A DNA stretch of 10,296 bases from an uncultured Ignavibacteriota bacterium (GCA_937959065.1 CALGOI010000258.1:1-10296), one strand, 5' to 3'. Numbered from the stretch's first letter, positions 1-6,490 are shown. Notes: generated by a model from the letters alone, not told the origin. Made by a program: numbers and translations.

Positions 1-585
1 ATGATCCCATTAAGAGTAGCTAATATTGAGGAAAATTTCTTTGGGAGACTGAAGGAAAAATATTTCTCACCGGATGGAAGATATTACTCTAAGTATTCCG
101 ATGGATTCAATAGATTTAACTACGGTAATATGTATAATGTAATCTATTATAATGCACGAACCTCTTCAACTTACTCTCTCCTCACAAGGAAAGCATTAAT
201 AAACCAATTCTACATACCGGCTGAACAAAATGCCGATACATCGAGAGGAAAGTTTATAATTTTCACCTTAATCGAGGAAGATTATAATAACGATGAGGAA
301 ATTAATGAAGATGATGGTGAAACAGTTTACAAATGTACGATTCTTGGTCAAGACATAAGGCAAATTTCTCCTGAAAGAATAAGGTTGGTTTATTTCGATG
401 TAGATACAAAATCAGATGCAATATATCTTTATGTTACAGAAGATACCGATGTCAATAAAAAGTTTAATGAAAAAGATGAAACAAAGATACTTCAAACCTC
501 AATAACAAATTCCAACATAGCTACAGAGGTATTGAACGATTCTCTTAAAAATTCAATGAATTCACTCTACAACAATGGTAAATAG
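1..585 (+). CDS. Uncharacterised acidic protein, possibly 5'-truncated by the window edge
   Basis: I do not recognise this 194-residue protein. The frame is open from the first base, which is an ATG, and no upstream stop is visible. The true start may therefore lie outside the window and this may be the C-terminal part of a longer protein. The N-terminal third is rich in Tyr, Asn and Phe. Residues 92-106 are strongly acidic (Asp/Glu/Asn). A hydrophobic, strand-like core follows at about 125-146 (RIRLVYFDVDT...AIYLYV). There is no signal peptide or membrane segment. The last 30 residues are polar and Asn/Ser-rich. The gene ends with TAG, and its last 11 bases overlap the start of pdxH, which suggests co-transcription. 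The overlap does not imply a role in vitamin B6 metabolism. Confidence 0.6.
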   Translation: MIPLRVANIEENFFGRLKEKYFSPDGRYYSKYSDGFNRFNYGNMYNVIYYNARTSSTYSLLTRKALINQFYIPAEQNADTSRGKFIIFTLIEEDYNNDEEINEDDGETVYKCTILGQDIRQISPERIRLVYFDVDTKSDAIYLYVTEDTDVNKKFNEKDETKILQTSITNSNIATEVLNDSLKNSMNSLYNNGK

Positions 586-1219
586 AGATCTTTCAAATAT
601 TAGAGAAGATTATGATGAAGAAGGAATGGATATAAAGGATGTTTCCCCGGATCCGGTCAAACAATTTGATGATTGGTTTAAGGAATATCTTGACCCGGCA
701 AAACCCGATACGAATGCGATGGTACTTTCTACCAGCGGTAAAGATGGACGTCCGTCTTCACGTGTTGTGCTATTAAAGAGTTTTGATAACAACGGTTTTG
801 TATTCTTTACTAATTATGACAGCGAAAAGGGTAAAGAACTTGAACAGAACCCGTATGCTTCCCTGCTTTTTTTCTGGCCTAATCTCCAAAAACAGGTGAG
901 AATAGAAGGGAAAGTTGTAAAAGTGCATGAAGCAGTCTCTGAAGAATATTTTCACTCGCGTCCAAGGGAAAGCCAGATCGCAGCACATGCTTCTGCCCAA
1001 AGTTCAGTAATTCCAGACCGTTCTTTCCTTATTAACCAGTTTAGAGAAATTGAAAGTAAATTTGATGGAAAGGAGATTCCGCTGCCATCTAATTGGGGCG
1101 GTTATAAACTTGTACCGGATAAGTTCGAATTCTGGCAAGGCCGCGAAAGCCGTCTTCATGACAGGATAAGATATACTTTAGAAAACGGTAAATGGTTTAT
1201 TGATAGATTAAGTCCATAA
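575..1219 (+). CDS. pdxH: Pyridoxamine 5'-phosphate oxidase
   Basis: This is the FMN-dependent cytosolic oxidase that converts pyridoxine or pyridoxamine 5'-phosphate to pyridoxal 5'-phosphate, the last step of de novo B6 synthesis and of salvage. At 214 residues it is close to the family length (about 218 in E. coli). Visible motifs are the N-terminal NIREDY, matching the family LRREY; RVVLLK (63-68) and FFTNYDSEKG (77-86) for FMN and phosphate; QVRIEG (107-112); YFHSRPRESQIAAHAS (about 125-140); and the C-terminal WQGRESRLHDR (187-197), with Arg193 and His195 in the substrate-binding positions, ending in DRLSP. The start at 575 is preferred over Met18 because the NIREDY segment is conserved. 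It has no clear Shine-Dalgarno and overlaps the upstream gene by 11 bp. The phosphoesterase gene begins one base after its stop. The identification is secure. Confidence 0.96.
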   Translation: MVNRDLSNIREDYDEEGMDIKDVSPDPVKQFDDWFKEYLDPAKPDTNAMVLSTSGKDGRPSSRVVLLKSFDNNGFVFFTNYDSEKGKELEQNPYASLLFFWPNLQKQVRIEGKVVKVHEAVSEEYFHSRPRESQIAAHASAQSSVIPDRSFLINQFREIESKFDGKEIPLPSNWGGYKLVPDKFEFWQGRESRLHDRIRYTLENGKWFIDRLSP

Positions 1220-1220
1220 C

Positions 1221-1802
1221 ATGTCACTGAAAAAGTATAAAGAGAAGCGAGACCTCGATGATTCAGGTGAACCATCAGGAGAAACCAATGGTTCTTCTAA
1301 AAAGCTCAGATTTGTTGTTCAAAAACATAACGCTACCAGTCTGCATTATGATTTCCGGCTCGAGCTCAACGGTGTAATGCCAAGCTGGGCTATTCCAAAA
1401 GGCCCCTCACTTGATCCATCCCAAAAAAGATTAGCAATGAAAGTAGAAGATCACCCACTTGATTACAGGAAGTTCGAAGGAGTAATACCCGAAGGGAATT
1501 ACGGAGCCGGTGAAGTGATTGTCTGGGATGAAGGATTTTATGATGCGCACGATTTAGAAGGAAAATAGGAAAATGAAAAATTATTGGAAAAAGCTCTAAA
1601 AAAAGGCGACTTGAAATTTATCCTCCATGGAGAAAAGCTTAAAGGTGAATTTGCTCTTGTACATATGAAATCTGCCAAACAGGACAATGCTTAGCTGCTT
1701 ATAAATAAAAAGGACAAATATGCATCCAAAAAAGATATCCTGAAGGAAGATAAATCCGTAATTTACGGGAAAACCATCAAATCTCTAAAGAAAGAGGAAT
1801 AA
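1221..1802 (+). pseudogene. Stand-alone LigD-type DNA 3'-phosphoesterase interrupted by two in-frame TAG codons
   Basis: The frame encodes the phosphoesterase (PE) domain found at the N-terminus of many LigD proteins and also as free-standing proteins. It trims 3'-ribonucleotide or 3'-phosphate ends in double-strand break repair by end joining. No ligase or polymerase domain follows. By alignment with the Pseudomonas LigD PE domain from memory, all known active-site residues lie before the first stop: Arg10, Asp11, Glu17, His36, His42, Asp44, Arg46, Lys60, Arg70, His78 and Tyr82. TAG occurs at codon 116 (1566-1568) and codon 158 (1692-1694). Between and after the stops the same frame stays PE-like (LKFILHGEKLKGEFALVHMK, then LLINKKDKYASKKDIL), with no frameshift, up to TAA at 1800-1802. 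The second TAG sits where the family has the Trp of WLLIK, one base change from TGG. The next conserved Lys is Asn. The uninterrupted part codes for 115 residues and would lack the last strands of the fold. Read-through or sequence error is possible. Confidence 0.85.
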
Positions 1803-1863
1803 CATTTACTTTTCGCACCAATGAAATTAAATTTTATTATGATAACCTTCAAAAATTCAATCC

Positions 1864-1868
1864 GGAGG
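1864..1868 (+). promoter_or_regulatory. Strong Shine-Dalgarno for the secreted propeller protein
   Basis: GGAGG lies five bases before the ATG at 1874 and fixes that start. The genes to its left, pdxH and the phosphoesterase, have no recognisable Shine-Dalgarno. Confidence 0.8.
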
Positions 1869-1873
1869 ACAAA

Positions 1874-3379
1874 ATGAAATATTATACTAAATTGATTAGT
1901 GGGGTGAATTTAGTAATTATATTTACATTAATTTCCATTTCAGTCACTGCATCACCAAGAATTTCATACTACGAAGCATTAGTAAATTCAATCGAAGACG
2001 TATCGAATATTCAAAAAGCAAAACTCCTGGCAAAGTCGAATAATCAGCCTCAATGTATACTTTTACCGGGGAATATTAAGATTGACGTTTTAGGTGTCGA
2101 AGATGGTAAAGTAGTATATGGGGTTATTACAAATTTTGCACATCCCCTGACCGGCGCAACGACAATGTTTTACGAAGAGATAGCTAACAACTATGACCTA
2201 TCCAAAGGCAAAATATATTACGGTAATGGAAGAACGATAGACAAGACAAACGGCTTGTACGATCCTCAGGTTGTACGAAGAGGAAGCGGTCCATTCTTAC
2301 TTATCCCGGATTCGTCAGCAGACAGGATAGTGATGGTAGATGCACAAACCGGAGATGTTGTCGATCCTTTCTTTTTCCCTGCGAGCACACCAAATTTTGG
2401 AACCCCTAAGATTGCGCTGCAAACCTCCGATGCAAAGATACTTGTTTCAGATCAAGTAACAGATGGAGTTTGGAAATATGACACATTAGGAAATTCTCTT
2501 GGTATATTTGCTCCAATCGGAGGAGTCAATACCGCAATCCTGGACAATATCCGCGGTATGGTATATCGTCCAAACGGAAATTTGCTGGTTGCTGTCGGCG
2601 GAGGAGGAAATGTGAATACAATTCAGCAATTTGATTCAGCCGGCGTTAATCTAGGGGCATTTATTAATACGAATTTGTCAAGCCCGTTTAATCTTGCATA
2701 CCGTTCAGGCGATCTACTTGTAAGCATGAGTGGAGGTACAAAGCTTAATAAATATACATTTGACGGAACGTACATAGGTGTTGGAATTTCCGGGACGTAT
2801 AATTTTTTCCAGCAGATCTATGCACACCCCGGTGACAGCTTTGCAGTTGCAAATTTAACCGGTGCAGCTGCGGGTATAGTCACATTTGATTCGGCTGGTA
2901 ACCAAACATCACTCTTAAATGGTGTAACCACTAACTATGGAGTTTACCTGCTTGGTAACGGCAATTATCTTACTACAAATCCATCCGGATTGCATGAGAT
3001 AAATCCAACGACCGGTACATTAGTCAGAACGATAATGGCAATGTCCGGGCAGTACATATCATATTATGATCCGGATATGCTGGTTGGAGTATCAACCCAG
3101 ACAAGTACTTTTGCCAATAGTTATAAATTGCATTCTAATTTCCCGAATCCATTCAATCCATCGACAACGATCAGATATGAGATCCCGAAAAATGGATTTG
3201 TATCTCTTAAAGTTTATAACTCACTTGGAAAAGAAGTTACATCGCTTGTGAATGAAAACCAGAATACAGGTGTTTATGAGTATGTATTCGAAGCTGCAAA
3301 TTTATCCAGCGGTATTTATTATTATACACTAACCGCTGGTGACTTTAAGGAAACCAGGAAAATGGTTTTATTAAAGTAA
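1874..3379 (+). CDS. Secreted beta-propeller-like protein with type A T9SS sorting domain
   Basis: This 501-residue protein has a Sec signal peptide (Lys6, hydrophobic 11-24, probable cleavage after Ala26). Its middle, roughly 140-400, carries repeated strand-turn units resembling NHL/SMP-30-type beta-propeller blades: WKYDTLGNSLG near 200, IQQFDSAGVNLG near 250, LNKYTFDGTYIG near 291, IVTFDSAGN near 335 and LHEINPTTGTL near 373. Residues 416-501 form a type A Por/T9SS C-terminal sorting domain: the NFPNPFNPSTTIRYEIP segment, then VSLKVYNSLGKEV, GVYEYVFEA, SSGIYYYTL and a basic end (KETRKMVLLK). The protein should cross the outer membrane by the type IX system and be released or surface-anchored after the domain is removed. 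Residues 30-135 match nothing I know. No catalytic residues are evident, so a binding or scaffold role is as likely as an enzymatic one. It appears to be a separate unit with its own ribosome site and a terminator downstream. Confidence 0.88.
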   Translation: MKYYTKLISGVNLVIIFTLISISVTASPRISYYEALVNSIEDVSNIQKAKLLAKSNNQPQCILLPGNIKIDVLGVEDGKVVYGVITNFAHPLTGATTMFYEEIANNYDLSKGKIYYGNGRTIDKTNGLYDPQVVRRGSGPFLLIPDSSADRIVMVDAQTGDVVDPFFFPASTPNFGTPKIALQTSDAKILVSDQVTDGVWKYDTLGNSLGIFAPIGGVNTAILDNIRGMVYRPNGNLLVAVGGGGNVNTIQQFDSAGVNLGAFINTNLSSPFNLAYRSGDLLVSMSGGTKLNKYTFDGTYIGVGISGTYNFFQQIYAHPGDSFAVANLTGAAAGIVTFDSAGNQTSLLNGVTTNYGVYLLGNGNYLTTNPSGLHEINPTTGTLVRTIMAMSGQYISYYDPDMLVGVSTQTSTFANSYKLHSNFPNPFNPSTTIRYEIPKNGFVSLKVYNSLGKEVTSLVNENQNTGVYEYVFEAANLSSGIYYYTLTAGDFKETRKMVLLK

Positions 3380-3452
3380 AACTTGTAGTTTTAAAAAAGT
3401 TGAATGTAAAAGAACGATCAGACGACATATGAATACAATAGTTTATTTTTCA

Positions 3453-3484
3453 AAAATCCGCTTTTAAGTTGAAGGGCGGATTTT
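3453..3484 (+). terminator. Intrinsic terminator after the T9SS-exported protein
   Basis: A 9-bp stem (AAAATCCGC at 3453-3461, GCGGATTTT at 3476-3484) encloses a 14-base loop and is followed by GTTTTATAAATT. It lies about 75 bases after the stop at 3379. The A tract on the left arm would also allow function on the minus strand, but no minus-strand gene ends here. Confidence 0.65.
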
Positions 3485-3997
3485 GTTTTATAAATTATTG
3501 TATTTAAAATATTAATAATAAAGAAAATATTCATAATTGATTTTTTAGTAATTTAAAAATTTTTTGTATTTAGTCCTAATGGCAGGTATGTAAAAACATA
3601 CGCTTACCGGCTGTTACTAAAATAAGATTTTTTTCCCGCTGCGTCCGGATGAAAAACACTCTTCACGGCTTTAACATATAAATTATTATCAACTTGTACA
3701 TGGTAGTCTGTTTTATTCAAAATTACTAATCCCCCGTTGCATTTGATCGCGGTCAAACAGCTTTTCCTTTCAGGGGAGTTAAGCTAATTACAACTACGAA
3801 ATTAACACGCGGGGATGTTAGATAAAATGGAATAGAGGTTATATACGTATATATCCCCGATTATAAATTAAGTTTATAAAAATTGTATAATAATCAGTTT
3901 TAAATATGGGAAAATCTTATGAATGCACCAATTTTATGAATTTAAAAAGTTAAGGAAATTAGGTAATTTGCGTGGTTGAAAAATTTAATACAATAAA
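3485..3997. other. Long intergenic stretch without a convincing gene; several small hairpins
   Basis: Read on both strands, this region holds no ORF with recognisable protein features. The longest start-stop runs are very short, for example ATG at 3649 giving ten codons. About 3490-3570 is very AT-rich. Structures seen are a tight hairpin GTATGT-AAAA-ACATAC (3586-3601), a near-palindrome TTGATCGCGGTCAA (3743-3756) and the closed structure at 3810-3859 listed separately. TATAAT at 3886-3891 could be a -10 for the gene at 3998, but no good -35 partner is visible. There is no tRNA-like T-loop and no riboswitch core that I recognise. It could hold an undescribed small RNA, an old gene remnant or only regulatory DNA. 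Confidence 0.5.
3810..3859. repeat. Closed 50-nt inverted structure with an inner 14-bp palindrome
   Basis: CGGGGAT (3810-3816) pairs with ATCCCCG (3853-3859). The stem extends by a G-T wobble and a T-A pair towards the inside. TATATACGTATATA (3840-3853) is a perfect 14-bp palindrome that abuts the right arm. This G/C-rich clamp stands out in AT-rich intergenic DNA. It could be the base of a small structured RNA or a protein-binding site; nothing identifies which. Confidence 0.45.
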
Positions 3998-4366
3998 ATG
4001 GATGTTCAAAATTTTTTACAGGAAGTAGCTACATCGATAGACAATAAGGATGCAAAGAAATTTGCATCATTTATTACACCGGATGGCCAGTTCAGGTTTG
4101 GGAATGCTCCTGCAGTGTTTGGTACAGAGGAAATAGTGAAAGTTGTGGACTGGTTTTTTACAACTATTAAAAGCAGCAAACACGAGATACTGAAGACATG
4201 GGTTGGAGAAGACGGCAGTATAGTCTGGCAGGGAAAAGTTATTTACACCCGTCTGGATGATAATGTTGTCCCCGTTGATTTTGTAAACGTATTTACTATG
4301 GAAGGCGATAAGATAAAAGATTATCTTATCTACATAGATAATGCACCATTAACAGCAGAAATGTAA
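3998..4366 (+). CDS. NTF2-like / SnoaL-like small protein
   Basis: This 122-residue cytosolic protein has the layout of the NTF2-like superfamily (SnoaL-like, alpha+beta cone). An N-terminal helix holds the family-type NFLQEVATSIDNKDAKKFASFI (5-26). The phrase TPDGQFRFGNAPAVFGTEEI (27-46) follows, then a second helix (47-60) and the long strands HEILKTWV, SIVWQGKVIYTRL, PVDFVNVFTMEGDKIKDYLIYID (about 62-114). Members bind small hydrophobic ligands or act as isomerases, cyclases or hydrolases. No specific active site can be assigned, so the substrate is unknown. The start has no Shine-Dalgarno. A bidirectional terminator begins right at the stop codon, and the neighbouring minus-strand gene converges on it. 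Confidence 0.8.
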   Translation: MDVQNFLQEVATSIDNKDAKKFASFITPDGQFRFGNAPAVFGTEEIVKVVDWFFTTIKSSKHEILKTWVGEDGSIVWQGKVIYTRLDDNVVPVDFVNVFTMEGDKIKDYLIYIDNAPLTAEM

Positions 4367-4395
4367 AAAAAGGCAGGTCATAGACCTGCCTTTTT
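4367..4395. terminator. Bidirectional terminator, copy 1 of a duplicated hairpin
   Basis: A 13-bp perfect stem (4367-4379 with 4383-4395; core GGCAGGTC/GACCTGCC with A5/T5 flanks) encloses the loop ATA. It starts immediately after the stop of the gene at 3998-4366. Its right end includes the first two bases of the TAA of the converging lipoprotein gene. A seven-base T run is present on the minus strand and a T5 run on the plus strand, so it can serve both genes. The 34 bases from 4367 to 4400 recur identically at 6491-6524. Confidence 0.88.
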
Positions 4396-4400
4396 AGTTT
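4367..4400 (+). repeat. Direct repeat flanking the PadR cassette, left copy
   Basis: Thirty-four bases (A5, hairpin, T5, AGTTT) are identical to 6491-6524 and in the same orientation. ATCTGAAATTT also follows in both places (4411-4421 and 6528-6538), at slightly different distances. In the left copy it lies within the last codons of the lipoprotein gene. Confidence 0.9.
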
Positions 4401-5368
4401 TTAACTCTTAATCTGAAATTTCTAATCTCCAATTGCCCTTCCCCAACCAATAAAACTCCGTATCCAATTCCTTTATATTCATCTGGTACTTTTAAAACAA
4501 CTTTATAACCGGTCCAGTCATTAGTTCCTTGTATTTTTCTATCATTCATATTATCAAATGCTGCAGTGGTATCATATGATCTTTTTCCTTCATATCTTAT
4601 TCCGTCTATCCTCATCCATAAGCCAGCCCAGCCTTTCACATCAATGCTTTTAATTTCAGCAGTTAACTCGAGCTCTTTATTTTCAAGCTCTAAAGCTTTT
4701 GAATATTTACTTAAAGCTGCGAATTCAGGGTCAACCACTTTGTCAATCGATCTGATCGATTGATCGTGTACACCGTAATCAAATTCATATTTCTCCGGTG
4801 CAGTTCCGGTTTTAAACCACATATCAGTAATAAATGGCTTCTCCATCCCGGTAACCTCAAGGCTGTTTGCTTCCTTCAACTCAATATTCCGCGCCCATAC
4901 ATTACCGCTGCCTCTAAGACGAAGACCGTACACAATCTCACTGCTATTTTCCAGTACAGACGCAACCAGTTGATATTTCTTCCAGTCAGAATTACCATAG
5001 ACCTTTCCATAGGAATGATCTTCATAACCGAGGATGTCACCGCTATAGGCACCATCTACTCTAATAAACATACCTGCACCTCCGTTAACAGATTCTGTTT
5101 TAACCTCTGCGCTCAATACTACTTTCTTGCCTCGAAATTCATCTGAAGGGTGAAGCCTTATTATCGATTCTACATTCTTATTAAAATATGGATCCAGGTC
5201 AGGAGAAGAAACATTGCCGTTATCATTAAAAACGGTTAACCCAGGTGCCATCATATTTTCCTGAGGTTTCATACCCGAAATAAACCATTCATCCTCATTA
5301 TTTGAACATCCTGAGTGTAATACCAGCAGGAAAGCTATCAAGTAAATAAGAGCACTTCTTCTCATCAT
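4394..5368 (-). CDS. Lipoprotein with two tandem copies of one domain
   Basis: The protein has 324 residues from the first ATG. Residues 3-20 are a signal peptide ending in a relaxed lipobox (LHSG before Cys21), so it is probably lipid-anchored. The mature part is an internal duplication. Unit 1 (about 27-167) and unit 2 (about 182-322) share WF.(S/K)TG..P; GAGMFIRVDG versus WAGLWMRIDG; GNSDWKKYQLV versus GTNDWTGYKVV; and VYGLRLRGSGN versus GYGVLLVGEGQ. Unit 2 also has AAFDNMNDRKIQGTNDW. I recall this pattern from uncharacterised bacterial proteins, with a likely beta-sandwich fold and no known function. GAGG is two bases before Met1 but five before Met2, so Met2 (ATG at 5365-5363) is the likelier start, overlapping the upstream TGA by one base. 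It is the last gene of the PadR operon and may be its sensor or effector at the envelope. Its stop lies inside terminator copy 1. Confidence 0.8.
   Translation of the reverse strand: MMRRSALIYLIAFLLVLHSGCSNNEDEWFISGMKPQENMMAPGLTVFNDNGNVSSPDLDPYFNKNVESIIRLHPSDEFRGKKVVLSAEVKTESVNGGAGMFIRVDGAYSGDILGYEDHSYGKVYGNSDWKKYQLVASVLENSSEIVYGLRLRGSGNVWARNIELKEANSLEVTGMEKPFITDMWFKTGTAPEKYEFDYGVHDQSIRSIDKVVDPEFAALSKYSKALELENKELELTAEIKSIDVKGWAGLWMRIDGIRYEGKRSYDTTAAFDNMNDRKIQGTNDWTGYKVVLKVPDEYKGIGYGVLLVGEGQLEIRNFRLRVKN
4743..4763. repeat. 21-bp palindrome inside the lipoprotein gene
   Basis: TCAATCGATC and GATCGATTGA form perfect 10-bp arms around a single T. On the minus strand it encodes part of DQSIRSIDK. 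The local DNA contains three GATC and two ATCGAT sites, so it could be a methylation or regulator site, or an accident of the codons. Confidence 0.6.
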
Positions 5369-6093
5369 AACCTCACTTCATTTAATATAGCTTCTTTTTT
5401 ATTCATAAATCTTAATGCAAGTACAAGAAACGCAATATTAATAACAGGATTTACAATTGCCATATAACGAGCATATTCCATTATTGAAGATTTTCCATTT
5501 GTCTTATAATAAACAGTAACTAAATCCATCATCGTATTGGATAGATAAAACAGAAATCCAGAAATTCCGACAGATATCAGAATCAGCATTACGACATAAA
5601 CCGGACCTGTTTTTACTTTCTTATTCAGAACATTACTTAACAACTTATTCTCAGATCTATGACGTTTGTAGAACAAATAACCAATTATAACGGGGAGCGA
5701 GAAAATAAGATAGAAGGCACTCATTGCTATAGAATAGGATTCGAGCGCATCGAAATTATTTGACATCGCAAAAATATAAACTGAATTATAAACTATATTG
5801 CCTAACAAACTTATAAACTGGAATATCAAACCTCCGAAAATGATCCATGAGAATCTGTTCAAGTAAAGCTCTCTTATATTTGATTTTTTAAACTCGCTTT
5901 CAAGAAGGCGATCCTCGCCAATTCGGTTTCTTGCTACCCAAAATGTTTCCTTATCTGACAACCCTTTATCCTTTAGATGTTCAATCTCATCCAAAAGGTG
6001 GCTTTCCAGTTCAAGAGCATTTTTTTGTGAGATGCTGTCATATTGGGATAATGATATCTTCCATTGCTCTACACTTTTGTTTAAGTCAAACAT
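5365..6093 (-). CDS. Four-helix membrane protein with N-terminal HAAS/permease-prefix-like domain
   Basis: This is a 242-residue protein. Residues 1-72 resemble the short helical domain (HAAS or permease-prefix type) that often follows PadR genes: FDLNKSVEQWKISL, ELESHLLDEIEHLKDKGLSDKETFWVARNRIGE, then ESEFKKSN. Four probable transmembrane helices follow at about 82-108, 121-142, 165-188 and 208-230, joined by short basic loops (KRHR at 143-146). There is no ATPase, peptidase or FtsX domain. Proteins of this kind are thought to work with a PadR repressor in envelope or efflux responses, but no biochemical activity is established. It overlaps padR by 13 bp, and its 3' end overlaps the lipoprotein gene. 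The ATG is preceded by a very strong Shine-Dalgarno inside padR, so translation should be high and coupled. Confidence 0.8.
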   Translation of the reverse strand: MFDLNKSVEQWKISLSQYDSISQKNALELESHLLDEIEHLKDKGLSDKETFWVARNRIGEDRLLESEFKKSNIRELYLNRFSWIIFGGLIFQFISLLGNIVYNSVYIFAMSNNFDALESYSIAMSAFYLIFSLPVIIGYLFYKRHRSENKLLSNVLNKKVKTGPVYVVMLILISVGISGFLFYLSNTMMDLVTVYYKTNGKSSIMEYARYMAIVNPVINIAFLVLALRFMNKKEAILNEVRL

Positions 6094-6419
6094 GGATCAC
6101 CTCCCCATAATTTGTTTAAGGTTTCCACCGTTACTTCCCACTGCTTTTTTTCATCAGCCAGTACTCTTGTGCCTTCCTTTTCAAGAAAATAATATTTTCT
6201 TTTCCTCCCGGTGTCACTCTTAATCCATTTGGAAGAGATGAGCTTTTGGTCCTCCATTCTGTGAAGTACAGGATAAAGCATCCCATCCGTCCATGCTATC
6301 TTCCCCCCGGACATATCCCTGACTCTTTTTATAATATCATAACCGTAGGATTCACCGTGAGACAAAATGGAAAGTATCAGAGGCTTTGCTGAAGCTGCTA
6401 CAAGGTCTTTTGAAATCAT
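6081..6419 (-). CDS. PadR-family transcriptional repressor
   Basis: This 112-residue protein is a compact PadR winged-helix regulator. An N-terminal helix (PLILSILSHG, 13-22) leads to SYGYDIIKRV (24-33). GMLYPVLHRMEDQKLI (46-61) covers the recognition helix and its end, the wing is SDTGRKRKYYFLEKEG (68-83), and the C-terminal helix (about 85-105) should mediate dimerisation. Small PadR proteins usually repress their own operon until a ligand or stress signal releases them. Here the upstream DNA (6441-6485) contains a strong promoter overlaid by a nested palindrome, which fits autoregulation. The transcription start would be near 6450, giving a leader of about 30 bases without a Shine-Dalgarno. 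The gene is first of three minus-strand genes. Its last codons (WGGDP) double as the ribosome site of the next gene. Confidence 0.93.
   Translation of the reverse strand: MISKDLVAASAKPLILSILSHGESYGYDIIKRVRDMSGGKIAWTDGMLYPVLHRMEDQKLISSKWIKSDTGRKRKYYFLEKEGTRVLADEKKQWEVTVETLNKLWGGDPCLT
6094..6104 (-). promoter_or_regulatory. Eleven-base full-length Shine-Dalgarno inside padR
   Basis: On the minus strand GGAGGTGATCC precedes the ATG at 6093. This equals the complement of the conserved 16S rRNA 3' end (GGATCACCTCC) over 11 bases, with GGAGG six bases from the ATG. It fixes the start of the membrane-protein gene and predicts strong initiation. Confidence 0.88.
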
Positions 6420-6440
6420 AATTGCTGTATTTTAGTTATG

Positions 6441-6477
6441 CATAGTACTGCTATGTAATATACATAGATGTACTATG
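6441..6477. promoter_or_regulatory. Probable PadR operator: nested 37-bp near-palindrome
   Basis: CATAG-N5-CTATG occurs twice, at 6441-6455 and 6463-6477, with centres 22 bp apart (two helical turns). Between them CTATGTA-ATA-TACATAG (6451-6467) forms a central inverted repeat. The outer arms CATAGTAC (6441-6448) and GTACTATG (6470-6477) also pair. Overall, 30 of 37 positions are symmetric. The second half-site extends to ATACATAG-N5-CTATGTAT (6460-6480). It covers the -10 and spacer of the padR promoter. It resembles, but does not exactly match, the ATGT-N8-ACAT consensus described for some PadR proteins. Confidence 0.8.
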
Positions 6478-6485
6478 TATGTCAA
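6457..6485 (-). promoter_or_regulatory. Near-consensus promoter of the PadR operon
   Basis: On the minus strand TTGACA (6485-6480) is followed by a 17-bp spacer and TATATT (6462-6457). The start point is predicted about seven bases further, near 6450, some 30 bases before padR. The spacer and -10 lie entirely within the palindromic operator. This is a housekeeping sigma70-type arrangement, not the TAnnTTTG type of Bacteroidetes. Confidence 0.8.
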
Positions 6486-6490
6486 GTAAT

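Noticed and set aside
773..1000. Minus-strand ORF of 75 codons inside pdxH
   Set aside because: It lies opposite a clearly functional gene and has no recognisable family, ribosome site or partner gene. The same applies to the other antisense or out-of-frame ORFs inside pckG, the lipoprotein, the transporter and queC.
1221..1802. Genome-wide reassignment of TAG to an amino acid as the explanation of the double-TAG gene
   Set aside because: The gene at 1-585 ends in TAG and overlaps pdxH by only 11 bases as expected for a true stop. Most other genes end in TAA or TGA, so the window gives no positive support for a changed code. Local suppression is left open in the findings.
3810..3859. A short or unusual tRNA closed by a 7-bp acceptor-like stem
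   Set aside because: The enclosed segment is too short, lacks a GTTC-type T-loop and an anticodon arm, and has no CCA-adjacent layout.
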